Of a DNA stretch of 64,000 nt, positions 18,220 to 26,907 are shown piece after piece; position 1 is the stretch's first letter, and each line of letters begins with the position of its first letter. Below the pieces are notes generated by a model. The model worked only from the letters and a program-made list of their open reading frames with translations, did no database searches and had not been told where the DNA came from. Position numbers and translations under genes: made by a program. The stretch lies in assembly GCF_031450785.1 (NCBI RefSeq), contig NZ_JARTWB010000002.1, forward strand, positions 1,860,001 to 1,924,000. Direction: 5' to 3'. The DNA is from Caballeronia sp. LZ062 (GTDB taxonomy: Bacteria; Pseudomonadota; Gammaproteobacteria; Burkholderiales; Burkholderiaceae).

Positions 18220-19272
18220 TCAGGCGGGCTTGTTCGAGACGCCCGCCGAATCGAAGCTCGCCATTTCGTCGACGAACGCGACCGCCGCGCGCAAGATCGG
18301 CAGCGCGAGCGCCGCGCCCGTACCTTCGCCGAGCCGCAGATCCAGCTCCAGGAGCGGCGCGGCGTCGAGATGCGCGAGCATACGCCGATGTCCCGCTTCG
18401 TTCGATGCATGCGCGAACACGCAATACTCGCGCACTTCCGGTGCGATCCGCGACGCGACGAGCAGCGCGGAAGTGGCGATGAAACCATCGACGAGAATCG
18501 TCATGCGCGCTTCAGCCGCCGCGAGATACGCGCCCGTCATCATCGCAATCTCGAAGCCGCCGAAGGTGGCGAGCGTGTCGATGGCGTCGTCATTCGCTGC
18601 CTGCGATGCCAGCGCGCGCCCGAGCACATCGCGTTTATGCGCGAGGCCGCGATCGTCGAGGCCCGTGCCGCGCCCGACGCATTCGTCGATAGGCAGCGCG
18701 CACAGGCGGCTCATCAGACACGCCGCCGCCGACGTGTTCGCGATGCCCATTTCGCCGAAGCCGATCACGTTGGTCCCGAGCGACGCGTGATGCCGCACGC
18801 GTGCCGCGCCGCGCGCGATGCCTTCGAGCGCCGTTTCGCGCGCCATCGCCGGTTCGTGCGCGAAGTTGCGCGTGCCGAGGCCGAGCGACAAGCGTTCGTA
18901 ACCGTGGTCGATCGAAATGGGCGTGGCGACGCCCGCATCGACCACTTCGAGCGCCATGCCGACCGAGCGCGACAACGCGTTTATCGCCGCGCCGCCCGCG
19001 AGAAAGTTCGCGACCATCTGCGCCGTCACTTCCTGTGGATACGGGCTCACGCCTTCAGCCGCGATGCCGTGATCGCCCGCGAAGACGATCATCGCGGGAC
19101 GCTCGATGCGCGGCTTCGTCGTCTGCTGGATCACGCCCATTTGCAGCGCCAGCGTTTCAAGCCGGCCGAGGCTGCCGGGCGGCTTCGTCTTCATGTCGAT
19201 GATGCGGCGCAGTTCCGGTTCGATGCTGCGGTCGAGCGGGCGGGGCTTGGGCAGCGCGTGAGCAGTGGACAT
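18220..19272 (-). CDS. cobT: Nicotinate-nucleotide--dimethylbenzimidazole phosphoribosyltransferase
   Basis: CobT activates the lower-ligand base by transferring phosphoribose from nicotinate mononucleotide, giving alpha-ribazole phosphate. The 350-residue length is standard. Seen are the N-terminal KPPGSLGRLE, the FAGDHGIAAEGVSPYPQEVT core, GAAINALSR and, near the C terminus, LRLGEGTGAALALPIL, which includes the region of the catalytic Glu. The gene starts 12 bases after btuD and precedes cobS by one base. Confidence 0.96.
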   Translation of the reverse strand: MSTAHALPKPRPLDRSIEPELRRIIDMKTKPPGSLGRLETLALQMGVIQQTTKPRIERPAMIVFAGDHGIAAEGVSPYPQEVTAQMVANFLAGGAAINALSRSVGMALEVVDAGVATPISIDHGYERLSLGLGTRNFAHEPAMARETALEGIARGAARVRHHASLGTNVIGFGEMGIANTSAAACLMSRLCALPIDECVGRGTGLDDRGLAHKRDVLGRALASQAANDDAIDTLATFGGFEIAMMTGAYLAAAEARMTILVDGFIATSALLVASRIAPEVREYCVFAHASNEAGHRRMLAHLDAAPLLELDLRLGEGTGAALALPILRAAVAFVDEMASFDSAGVSNKPA

Positions 19273-19284
19273 CGGCGTTCCTCG

Positions 19285-20064
19285 TCAGAATGGGTGAAGC
19301 GAAGGCACGAGCGCCTCATGCTCGCCATCGCGGATCAATATCAGCGGATAGCCGAACGCCGCGCTCGCCCGCGCAGGCGTGAGCACGTCGGCGACGGCGC
19401 CGACATGCGCGCCGCCCTTGCCGTCGAGCAAGAGCGCGTGCGTGGCGAAGCGGCGCGCGAGGTTCAGGTCGTGGCACGAAAAGACGATCGCGCGTCCTTC
19501 GTCGTGCGCGGCGGCGGCGAGCGCATGCAGGCAGTCGATCTGATGATGCAGGTCCAGATGCGCGAGCGGTTCGTCGAGCAGCAGAAGCGGCGCTTGCTGA
19601 CAGAGCACGGCGGCGAGCGCCACACGCTGACGTTCGCCGCCGGACAGCGTGAGCACGTCGCGCGAAGCCAGGTCTGCAAGACCGAGCGCATCGAGCGCCG
19701 CGTGCGCGGCGGCGCGGTCGTCTTCGCTTTCCCAGCCCCAGCCCGTCAGATACGGAAAGCGGTTGAGCAGCACGGTGTCGAGCACGGTCGCGCTGAAGGC
19801 GTCGTGCGTGCTTTGCGGCATCAGCGCGCGTTCGCGGGCGAGGTCCGCCGCGCGCCACGACGCGAGCGCCCGGCCGCCGAGCGTGATCGCGCCCGACGCC
19901 GGCTTTGCGAGCCCCGCGAGCACGCCGATGAGCGTGGTCTTGCCCGCGCCGTTCGGCCCCGCGATGCACCAGACTTCGCCCGCCGCGATGGTCGCAGAAA
20001 GGCCGTCGACGAGCGTTCGGGCGCCCGCGCGCAGCACGAGGTTGTCGACAGAGAGCGGCTTCAT
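19285..20064 (-). CDS. btuD: Cobalamin ABC transporter ATP-binding protein
   Basis: BtuD powers B12 import through BtuC. The 259-residue protein has Walker A GPNGAGKTTL (about residues 36-45), the signature LSGGERQRVAL, Walker B LLLLDEPLAHLD and the switch His in FSCHDLNLA. Its start overlaps the btuC stop as ATGA (20061-20064), indicating coupled translation. Confidence 0.94.
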   Translation of the reverse strand: MKPLSVDNLVLRAGARTLVDGLSATIAAGEVWCIAGPNGAGKTTLIGVLAGLAKPASGAITLGGRALASWRAADLARERALMPQSTHDAFSATVLDTVLLNRFPYLTGWGWESEDDRAAAHAALDALGLADLASRDVLTLSGGERQRVALAAVLCQQAPLLLLDEPLAHLDLHHQIDCLHALAAAAHDEGRAIVFSCHDLNLARRFATHALLLDGKGGAHVGAVADVLTPARASAAFGYPLILIRDGEHEALVPSLHPF

Positions 20065-21098
20065 CGCGGTCTTCGCAGCAGCATCCACAGAAACATGGGC
20101 ACGCCGATCAGCGCCGTGACGACACCCACCGGCAACTGCGCCGGCGCGATGACCGTGCGCGCGGCGAGGTCCGCGCTCATCACGGCGAGCCCGCCCGCGA
20201 GCGCGGCGGCGGGCACGAGCATACGCTGGTCGTTGCCGAACGCGAGCCGCAGCAAATGCGGCACCACGAGCCCGACGAAGCCGATGGTTCCTGCCGTCGT
20301 CACCGCAGCCGCCGCCGCGAGCGATGCCACCAGATACACGCGCAGCCGCAGGCGTTCGACCGGCACACCGAGCGAACGCGCCGTGGCTTCGCCGCGCAAC
20401 AGCACGTGCAACTGCGGCGCGCACGGCACGATCAAGGCGAGCGCCACGCCGAGCGCGATCATCGCGGGCCACGGCGTCGATGCGCCGTTGAGGTCGCCGG
20501 TGAGCCAGAAGATCATGCCGCGCAGCCGGTTCTCCGGCGCGATGCTGAGTATCAGCGTGATGAGCGCGCCCCAGCCCGCCGCGACCACGACGCCCGTGAG
20601 CAAGAGCCGTGGCGAAGCGTCCTGCTCGCCGTGCCACACGTGCGTGCGCGCAAGGCCGAGCACCAGAACGATGGATGCCAACGCGCCAGCGCACGCCGCG
20701 AGATCGACGCCCCACCACGGCATCGACGCGAGCATCGCGGAAAGAGCGAACGCCGCCGCGCCGCCCGACACGCCAAGCACGTACGGTTCGGCGAGCGGAT
20801 TGCGCAGCAGCACTTGCAGCAGCGCCCCGGCGAGCGCGAGCAGCGCGCCCGACGCGAAGCCCGCGAGCGCGCGCGGCAATCGCAGGTTAAGCACGATTTC
20901 GTCGGCGATGTCATGCGTGGCCGCGTGCACGTGCAGCAGCGCGGCGATGGCACGCGTCGGCGGCAGCGCGACGCTTCCGAGCGCGAGCGATGCCGCCAGC
21001 ACGATGACGACCGCCGCGCCCAGCGCGAGCCAGATCGCGGCGGCGCGCGTTGCGTGCATCGCCTTCATCGGGCGGCGCGCGTCAGCGGCGCGGCTCAC
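20061..21098 (-). CDS. btuC: Cobalamin/iron-siderophore type ABC transporter permease
   Basis: A FecCD/BtuC family permease of up to 345 residues with about ten hydrophobic segments. Family parts are LRLPRALAGFASGALLALAGALLQ, PLAEPYVLGVSGGAA and GFVGLVVPHLLR, the last being the coupling helix that contacts BtuD. The frame begins with a GTG at 21098 that overlaps the btuB stop (GTGA); an ATG at 21068 is an alternative start. Its position between btuB and btuD argues for B12 rather than siderophore. Confidence 0.93.
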   Translation of the reverse strand: MSRAADARRPMKAMHATRAAAIWLALGAAVVIVLAASLALGSVALPPTRAIAALLHVHAATHDIADEIVLNLRLPRALAGFASGALLALAGALLQVLLRNPLAEPYVLGVSGGAAAFALSAMLASMPWWGVDLAACAGALASIVLVLGLARTHVWHGEQDASPRLLLTGVVVAAGWGALITLILSIAPENRLRGMIFWLTGDLNGASTPWPAMIALGVALALIVPCAPQLHVLLRGEATARSLGVPVERLRLRVYLVASLAAAAAVTTAGTIGFVGLVVPHLLRLAFGNDQRMLVPAAALAGGLAVMSADLAARTVIAPAQLPVGVVTALIGVPMFLWMLLRRPR

Positions 21099-22981
21099 GA
21101 CGGATGCCAGCCGATCGTGACGTAAGCGCCGCGACGCGGCGTGTTGTACGAGTAAGCCAGTTCATAGTTGCGGTCGAACAGGTTGTCGATGCGCGCATTC
21201 ACGTACCACGACTTCGTGATGTCGTACTGCGCCGATAGATTGACGACGCCGTAGCCCGCGAGCGTCGAATCGTAATCGCTGCGCGCGCCGCTTACGATCC
21301 ATTCGCCGCCCACGCGCCAGCGCCCGATCGACCGATGCGCCGACAGCGACGCAAAACGCCGCGCGCGACGCGTGAGGTCTTCGTGATTCGTCTCGTCGAC
21401 GGGATTCTGGAACGTCACGCTCGCGCGCACGTCGGTTGCGCCAACGTGCCCGGCCCACGATCCCTCGACGCCCTGCACCTTCGCACGCCCGACGTTCTGC
21501 GCGATATAGAAGCCGCTGCCGTCGTTCACGTAGTCGATCAGATTCGAATAGCGCGTCTCGAACGCGGTCACGCGCACCACGCCGATCTTCTCCGATGCGT
21601 ACTGCAACGCGGCCTCGGCCGAATGGCTGCGCTCCGGCTGTATCGACGCATTGCCGCTCAACGGATAGTAGAGATCGTCGAAGCTCGGCGCGCGAAACGA
21701 CGCCGCGTAGCTCGCGCTTGCGCGCCAGTGCGCGTCGAGGTTGTACGCGTAGCCCAGATAGTAGCTGTTCGCGCCGCCGAAGTCGGAATACTGGTCGCGG
21801 CGCACGTTGGCCTGCACTTCGCTCGGGCCGAAGCGTCCCACGTAGCCCGCGAACACCGAGTTCACATGCCGGTCCGGCGCGCTCAACTGGTCCGAATCGA
21901 GCGACTGGTCGAGATGCTCGTAGCCGAACACCAACTTGTGCGCGTCCGTGAGCCGGAAGTCGTTCTGCCACAGATACTGATGATTCTCTGAGTTGAAGCG
22001 GCTCGTGTAGACGCCGTTCTGCTCGATGTTCGCGCGGTCCTGTCCCTGCGCGATGGTGAAGTGCGTCGTCCAGTTGTCGGTCAGCTTGCCGTTTGCGAAC
22101 ACCGACGCGGACCGCACGCGATCATGCGATTCGTTGAGATCGGTCGGGACGCCGTAGGGATCGTCGAAACTGTTGACGCCGTTCGATTGCAGAAAGCGCA
22201 CGCCCGCGTCCCACGTGTCGCTGAACTTGTGGCGCAGCGTCGCGGCGACGCTTTCATTCAGATAACCGTTCGCGTTCGGATTCGCGGCAGGCGCGAGCGC
22301 GGGATCGATCGACGAGAAGCCGTCGGTCTTTTCGCGGGACACGCTCAGGCTGAACGTGGTGCGGCCGTCGGCATCGAGCGCGCCATCCACGCCCGCCGAT
22401 TGCCGCTGCGTGTGATAGCTGCCGTACTCGGCTTCGAAATGAAAGCGCGGCCGATGCGGCTCGCCCTCCTTCGTGAAGATCTGCACGACGCCGCCGATCG
22501 CGTTCGATCCATACAGCGCCGACACGTTGCCGTTGACCACTTCGACGCGACCGGTCTGATCGAGCATCAGTTGGGACAACTGCGCCGCGCCGAGCGAGAC
22601 CGATTCGACACGCACGCCGTCGATGAGCACGAGCGATTGCGTCGACGACGCGCCGCGTATGAAGACGCCCGATGTCGCGCCCGGCCCGCCGTTGCGCGTG
22701 ATCTGCACGCCCGGTGCGAGCGCAATGAGCCCGAGCGCATCGTCCGCGTTGCTGTCGGCGATGTCCTGCGCGTCGAAGAGCGTCGCTTGCGGGATGGAAT
22801 CGGCGAGCGGTTGCGCGCTGCGCGTCGCGGTGACGACGACGGGCGCGAGTGTCTGCGACGGCGGATCGGACAAGCCGGGCGCGGAATCGGCGTGCGCGGC
22901 CTGAGCAAGCGGCACACTCGCAGCGGCGCACACGACGACACGCGCGGCGCGACGAATGAGGCCGGACGAAGGCAAGACCAT
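21095..22981 (-). CDS. btuB: TonB-dependent vitamin B12 receptor
   Basis: BtuB imports cobalamin across the outer membrane using TonB energy. The 628-residue protein has a signal peptide (VVVCAAASVPLAQAAHA), a TonB-box-like APVVVTATR, the plug domain with GVFIRGASSTQSLVLIDGVRV and YGSNAIGGVVQIFT, then a 22-strand barrel and C-terminal NLFDRNYELAYSYNTPRRGA-like segment. The last residues are GWHPS rather than the usual aromatic. I chose the ATG at 22981 in front of the signal peptide; the frame extends upstream through the riboswitch only by chance. It is the first gene of the btuB-btuC-btuD-cobT-cobS-cobC operon. Confidence 0.94.
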   Translation of the reverse strand: MVLPSSGLIRRAARVVVCAAASVPLAQAAHADSAPGLSDPPSQTLAPVVVTATRSAQPLADSIPQATLFDAQDIADSNADDALGLIALAPGVQITRNGGPGATSGVFIRGASSTQSLVLIDGVRVESVSLGAAQLSQLMLDQTGRVEVVNGNVSALYGSNAIGGVVQIFTKEGEPHRPRFHFEAEYGSYHTQRQSAGVDGALDADGRTTFSLSVSREKTDGFSSIDPALAPAANPNANGYLNESVAATLRHKFSDTWDAGVRFLQSNGVNSFDDPYGVPTDLNESHDRVRSASVFANGKLTDNWTTHFTIAQGQDRANIEQNGVYTSRFNSENHQYLWQNDFRLTDAHKLVFGYEHLDQSLDSDQLSAPDRHVNSVFAGYVGRFGPSEVQANVRRDQYSDFGGANSYYLGYAYNLDAHWRASASYAASFRAPSFDDLYYPLSGNASIQPERSHSAEAALQYASEKIGVVRVTAFETRYSNLIDYVNDGSGFYIAQNVGRAKVQGVEGSWAGHVGATDVRASVTFQNPVDETNHEDLTRRARRFASLSAHRSIGRWRVGGEWIVSGARSDYDSTLAGYGVVNLSAQYDITKSWYVNARIDNLFDRNYELAYSYNTPRRGAYVTIGWHPS

Positions 22982-23083
22982 GTGTGGAGCGTTCCCGTTG
23001 GAGACTGGCGCGTGCCCCGCTCCCCGCGAGGTCTGTGCGCGACGCACGCGCCGGCTTGCAGGGCATCGGCGCGCTGGACGATT

Positions 23084-23315
23084 GGCCGGTATCCGGGCTG
23101 GCGACGCATCGTCCCGCCTTCCCGCGCTTAAAAGCACAGTGGCACCGACACGCTTCTTGCAGTCTCGCTCGTGTAGTGGACAAGTCCGGAGCTGTGATGA
23201 GAAACGCGCGAGGGACGACTTGCAACTTGCGTTGCGGTCGCTTACCGTTGCGGGGGCAGCACAGGTTGGCGCGTGCCGCTCGTGCGAGACAGCGCTTCCT
23301 GTTTCCCGTTTGACT
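23084..23315 (-). ncRNA. Cobalamin (B12) riboswitch
   Basis: The leader between the promoter and btuB carries the classical cobalamin aptamer elements in order on the minus strand: a GGGAA element near 23305, TGCCCCCGCAACGG (23245-23258), GCCACTG (23137-23143) followed by a GCGGGAAGGC segment, and the B12 box AGCCCGGATACCGGCC (23084-23099). About 100 bases of GC-rich expression platform remain before the btuB start. Binding of adenosylcobalamin should repress the whole minus-strand operon; that is known for the class and inferred here. Confidence 0.92.
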
Positions 23316-23355
23316 GCGCCGCAAGAGAGGCGGCGCGAGCACCAAAAGTGCGGCA

Positions 23356-23384
23356 AGTGTAGGAGCGCGCATGAGGGCCGTCAA
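23356..23384 (-). promoter_or_regulatory. Sigma-70 promoter of the btuB riboswitch transcript
   Basis: On the minus strand, -35 TTGACG (23379-23384) and -10 TACACT (23356-23361) are separated by exactly 17 bases. Transcription would start near 23349, just upstream of the riboswitch aptamer. Confidence 0.65.
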
Positions 23385-23588
23385 GAACGCGCGCCCGCTC
23401 ATCGCGAAGGTTGAACGACGACCTTGCGCCGTCCGTCGCGTATGCGGATACGTCGAGCGCGGGCCATTCCACACATGAATACAGGGCGATGCGCGCAAGA
23501 TCGCGTGTTGTTACGTCTCGAAACGAGACAATTATCGGAAGCTCCGTTGAACCGCGCTAAAATGCCAGGTCTTTAGAGGACGCAGCAC

Positions 23589-23978
23589 ATGCTCAACGAA
23601 CTCGAATCACTGTCAGGAAACATCGGCCGGCTGATCAAGATCAGCGAGCGCCACAATCAGGCGCGTCTCGCGCTCGAAGCACAAATCGAACAACTGCGCG
23701 CCGATTTCGCGAATGTTCAGGCCGAACTCGTGCAGGTTCGCAACGAGCGCGACGCGCTGCAAGGCGAACGCGATTCGCTGTCCGCGAAAATCGACGACGC
23801 GCAAGTGCGCCTGAACGCGATCCTCGAAAAGCTGCCGCGCGCGAAAGCGCATCATGCCGAGAGTGAAAATCAGCTCGATCTTCTCAACGCCGAAGCTGGC
23901 GCATCGCGCGAAGCGCAGCACGAACATGCGCACGCGGAAGAAGTGCACGGCGAGCATCATCAAGGAGAGAAGGCATGA
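23589..23978 (+). CDS. ZapB-like coiled-coil protein upstream of zapA
   Basis: A 129-residue, strongly heptad-patterned coiled-coil protein (residues about 1-85) with a His/Glu-rich tail (EHAHAEEVHGEHHQ). It is soluble and lacks a signal peptide. Its stop overlaps the zapA start as ATGA (23975-23978), so the pair is translationally coupled. Small coiled-coil proteins coded just before zapA are probably cell-division factors of the ZapB type, which layer Z-rings; that function is inferred from shape and position. AGAGGA lies about 9 bases before the ATG. A TAAAAT box at 23558-23563 and a small inverted repeat (GTCTCG-AAA-CGAGAC, 23515-23529) are in its upstream region. Confidence 0.75.
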   Translation: MLNELESLSGNIGRLIKISERHNQARLALEAQIEQLRADFANVQAELVQVRNERDALQGERDSLSAKIDDAQVRLNAILEKLPRAKAHHAESENQLDLLNAEAGASREAQHEHAHAEEVHGEHHQGEKA

Positions 23979-24289
23979 CGACCACGCAGATCGAAGTATC
24001 CATTCTTGGCCAGCAGTATCGCCTCGCGTGCTCGCCGGAAACCGAAGCCGCGCTGCGCGAAGCCGTAGCCCGCGTGGATGCCGAGATGAACAAGGTGCGC
24101 AACGCCAGCAGCGTGCGCGGTACCGACCGCATCGCAGTCATGGCCGCGCTTTCGCTGGCGTCCGAATTGCTGAAACTGCAGGAAAGCGTGCGTCACGGCG
24201 AAGCATTCCCCGCGGAAGAAATCCGCCGCACGATGCACTCCATGAACGAGCAGCTTGGCGCTGTCATTGCGCAATATGAAGCGCACTGA
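23975..24289 (+). CDS. zapA: Cell division protein ZapA
   Basis: ZapA binds FtsZ and bundles protofilaments at midcell. The 104-residue protein has the family start IEVSILGQQYRLACSPETE, then LREAVARVDAEMNKVR and a C-terminal coiled coil through ALSLASELLKLQES. Length and order match the family. It is followed by 6S RNA, an arrangement common in beta- and gammaproteobacteria. Confidence 0.95.
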   Translation: MTTTQIEVSILGQQYRLACSPETEAALREAVARVDAEMNKVRNASSVRGTDRIAVMAALSLASELLKLQESVRHGEAFPAEEIRRTMHSMNEQLGAVIAQYEAH

Positions 24290-24362
24290 GCGCCATGCGC
24301 TGATCTAATCAGCGTTGCGGTGTCAATCAAAAAAAGATACCGCGAGAAACGCAGGCAAGGGG

Positions 24363-24391
24363 CTGCAAGGACCAAACGTTTGGTGTACAGT
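24363..24391 (+). promoter_or_regulatory. Candidate ssrS promoter containing a perfect 12-bp palindrome
   Basis: A -10 like TACAGT (24386-24391) lies a few bases before the 6S RNA 5' end. A weak -35 CTGCAA is at 24363-24368 with a 17-base spacer. The spacer contains CCAAACGTTTGG (24372-24383), a perfect palindrome of operator type. The regulator, if any, is unknown. Confidence 0.45.
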
Positions 24392-24395
24392 GAGG

Positions 24396-24577
24396 TCTCC
24401 CTGCCTGGTACGCCAAGGTCATATATTCCTTGAACCAATGCTACATTGGCACGGTTGCGGAACGTTGCAGCACGGGCGCGCGCGTCACTCTGTCTGATGT
24501 ACCCGAAGTGTTGCTTACCGCGACCAATCTTGAACCCAGGTTCAGGATGCCGGCCTAGCGGCTGTGGCGGGGACCTT
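24396..24577 (+). ncRNA. ssrS: 6S RNA
   Basis: 6S RNA mimics an open promoter and sequesters the sigma-70 RNA polymerase holoenzyme in stationary phase. The predicted closing stem pairs AGGTCTCC at the 5' side (from about 24394) with GGGGACCT at the 3' side (about 24569-24576). The 3' half has the typical CTTGAACC-CAG-GTTCAGGATGCCGGCC pattern in pieces, and the location directly after zapA is the usual one. Ends are estimates to within a few bases. Confidence 0.88.
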
Positions 24578-24592
24578 ATTCCTCGAAGCATG

Positions 24593-24625
24593 AACGGCAT
24601 CGGTTTTTACCGGTGCCGTTTTTGT
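24593..24625 (+). terminator. Intrinsic terminator downstream of 6S RNA
   Basis: An 11-bp stem with one G-T pair (24593-24603 with 24610-24620) is followed by a run of T residues. It ends the zapA/ssrS transcript before the EVE-domain gene. Confidence 0.8.
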
Positions 24626-24668
24626 TTGCATCGCCCAAAACTGCACTGAACGTCCTGCACGCGAACTC

Positions 24669-25139
24669 ATGCGCTACTGGCTGATGAAGTCCGAACCGGA
24701 CGAAGCGAGCATCGATCATCTCGCGCACGCGCCCAAGAAGACGCTGCCGTGGACCGGCGTGCGCAACTATCAGGCGCGCAACTTCATGCGCGATCAGATG
24801 CAGATTGGCGACGCCGTGCTCTTCTATCATTCGAGCTGCCCCGAGCCGGGCATCGCGGGCATCGCGAAGGTCTGCTCGACGGCGTATCCCGATCCCACGC
24901 AGTTCGATCCGAAAAGCGCCTACTACGATCCGAAATCCGCGCAGGACACGCCGCGCTGGATGCTCGTCGATGTGCGCTTCGTCAAGAAGACGCGGCTCAT
25001 TGCGCTCGCCGAACTGCGCGAACACGCGGAACTTGCCGGCATGCAGGTGCTCGCGCGCGGCAACCGGCTGTCGATCACGCCGGTGACCGAGGACGAGTGG
25101 CGCTTTATTACCGAACGCCTCGTCGAAGGCCGGAACTAA
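24669..25139 (+). CDS. EVE domain-containing protein
   Basis: A 156-residue protein consisting of one EVE (PUA-like) domain. Visible family parts are the N-terminal YWLMKSEPDE, WTGVRNYQARNFMRDQMQIGD, VLFYHSS and the C-terminal LSITPVTEDEW. EVE domains bind modified bases in DNA or RNA; the biological role of this stand-alone housekeeping-type form is not settled. It follows 6S RNA and its terminator. Confidence 0.92.
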   Translation: MRYWLMKSEPDEASIDHLAHAPKKTLPWTGVRNYQARNFMRDQMQIGDAVLFYHSSCPEPGIAGIAKVCSTAYPDPTQFDPKSAYYDPKSAQDTPRWMLVDVRFVKKTRLIALAELREHAELAGMQVLARGNRLSITPVTEDEWRFITERLVEGRN

Positions 25140-25203
25140 GGGCGCGAATGGGCCGCCTAAGTGCGGTCGCGAATCACGCGACGCCTTGCGTTGGAGTCCT
25201 TCG

Positions 25204-25932
25204 ATGATGAACAAGAAAACCGCCGCCGTCCTCGCCCTCGCGATGTCGAGCGCCACTCTCGCCTATTCCGCCACCGCTGCCGCGCAGACGGTCATCGCCA
25301 ATCCGCAGCCTGCGGGCGTGCTTTCGCTTTCGGCGCAGGCAAGCGCGCAAGTGCCGCAGGATGTCGTCACCATCACGCTCTTCTACGAGCAGGAAGCTGC
25401 CGATCCCTCGTCGCTCACCGCGACGCTGAATCAGCGCGCCGAAGCTGCGTTGCGCGAAGCGAAGGGTGTGGATGGCGTCACCGCGAAAAGCGGCTCGTTC
25501 ACCGTGTATCCGTCGACCGACCGTGACGGCAAGATCTCCGCATGGCGCGGGCGCACGGAGATCGTGCTCGAATCGCACGACTTCGCGGCGGCATCGAAGC
25601 TCGCGGGCAAGATGAGCGCGTCGATGCAGGTCGGCAACGTCACGTTCTCGCTGTCGCCGGAAGCGCAGCGCGCTGCGGAGCAGAAGCTCTCGACGCAGGC
25701 TATCGATTCGTTCCGCAAGCAGGCGCAAGCCGCCTCGCAAGCCTTCGGCTACAGCAGCTATTCGATTCGCGAGGTGAACGTGGGGCATAGCGGCGTGGCG
25801 CCGCGCCCGGTGATGATGATGCAATCGCGCGCCATGAACGCCGATGCCAAGATGGCCGCGCCGATGGCGCTCGAAGCCGGCACCACGACGGTGACGGTAG
25901 ACGTGTCCGGCTCGGTGCAGATGGGTCGCTGA
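25204..25932 (+). CDS. SIMPL domain (DUF541) periplasmic protein
   Basis: A 242-residue secreted protein: signal peptide MMNKKTAAVLALAMSS, cleavage after TAAAQ, then a SIMPL/DUF541 domain with VLSLSAQASAQVPQD at its start, GSFTVYPS in the middle, and a C-terminal TVTVDVSGSVQM strand that closes the domain. The function of the family is poorly known; members often act in the envelope or periplasm. The start is either of two adjacent ATG codons (25204 or 25207), with GGAG at 25193-25196 as ribosome-binding site. Confidence 0.9.
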   Translation: MMNKKTAAVLALAMSSATLAYSATAAAQTVIANPQPAGVLSLSAQASAQVPQDVVTITLFYEQEAADPSSLTATLNQRAEAALREAKGVDGVTAKSGSFTVYPSTDRDGKISAWRGRTEIVLESHDFAAASKLAGKMSASMQVGNVTFSLSPEAQRAAEQKLSTQAIDSFRKQAQAASQAFGYSSYSIREVNVGHSGVAPRPVMMMQSRAMNADAKMAAPMALEAGTTTVTVDVSGSVQMGR

Positions 25933-25974
25933 TCGTCTGTCTTGCGAGACCGCAGTCGCGGTCCCGCTGCGACG

Positions 25975-26871
25975 TCACGCCGCGTTCGTCGCTACCCGAC
26001 GATGCCGCCTGTACGCCCACACCATCATGATGACGCCCGCGATGATCATCGGCAGCGAAAGCCACTGGCCCATGGAAAGCCCGAGCGCGAGCAGGCCGAG
26101 ATAGTCGTCGGGTTCGCGGGCGAATTCCACCGTGAAGCGCGCAAGTCCATAGCCGATCAGAAAAAGCGCGGAAATGGCGCCGACCGGACGCGGCTTGCGC
26201 GAAAACGTCCAGATCACGATGAACAGCACGAGGCCTTCCAGCGCGATCTCATACAACTGCGACGGATGCCGCGGCAGCATGTGATAACGCTGGAAGATTT
26301 CCATGAGATGCCACTTCGCGTCCAGTTGCGGATTCTTCGCGAGCCAGACGGCGTCGTCGTTCGTCGAGTTCTGGAACAGCATCGCCCAGGGCGCGGCCGG
26401 GTCGGTCACGCGGCCCCACAGTTCGCCGTTGATGAAGTTGCCGAGTCGCCCCGCCGCGAGGCCGAGCGGCACCATCGGCGCGACGAAATCCGTCACTTGC
26501 AGCCACGTGCGTTTGCGCTGAAACGCGAAGAGCACCATCGCGAACGTCACGCCCAGAAAGCCGCCGTGAAACGACATGCCGCCTTCCCACACCTTGAAGA
26601 TATCGAGCGGGTGCGCGGCGTAATAGCTCGCCTTGTAGAACAGCACGTAGCCGATGCGCCCGCCGAGAATCGTGCCGAGCACGCCGTAGAACAGCATGTC
26701 GTCGATGTCCTTCGCGCTCCAGCCTTGCGCGGCGACATACGGCAGTCGCAGCCGCAACCGTCCGATGACGATGGCGGAAATGAACGCGACCAGATACATG
26801 AGGCCGTACCAGCGCACGGCGAGCGGTCCGAGATGAATCGCGACGGGATCGAAATTGGGGTGGATGAGCAT
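25975..26871 (-). CDS. lgt: Prolipoprotein diacylglyceryl transferase
   Basis: Lgt transfers diacylglycerol from phosphatidylglycerol to the lipobox cysteine of prolipoproteins in the inner membrane. The 298-residue protein has seven or so hydrophobic segments and the family signature [14 protein letters not shown], plus FHGGFLGV with its conserved His. I start it at the ATG 26871 (MLIHPNFDP), the usual N terminus; the frame extends 11 codons upstream without conservation. Confidence 0.95.
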   Translation of the reverse strand: MLIHPNFDPVAIHLGPLAVRWYGLMYLVAFISAIVIGRLRLRLPYVAAQGWSAKDIDDMLFYGVLGTILGGRIGYVLFYKASYYAAHPLDIFKVWEGGMSFHGGFLGVTFAMVLFAFQRKRTWLQVTDFVAPMVPLGLAAGRLGNFINGELWGRVTDPAAPWAMLFQNSTNDDAVWLAKNPQLDAKWHLMEIFQRYHMLPRHPSQLYEIALEGLVLFIVIWTFSRKPRPVGAISALFLIGYGLARFTVEFAREPDDYLGLLALGLSMGQWLSLPMIIAGVIMMVWAYRRHRRVATNAA

Positions 26872-26907
26872 CGTTGAGTTGTAGAGCGAAGCAGAGTCAG
26901 GCACGAA

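Noticed and set aside
18217..21120. A 967-codon open frame on the plus strand opposite cobT, btuD and btuC
   Set aside because: It is antisense to three well-supported overlapping genes, is extremely Arg/Ala/His-rich and has no recognisable domain; such frames arise from the GC-rich third positions of the real genes.
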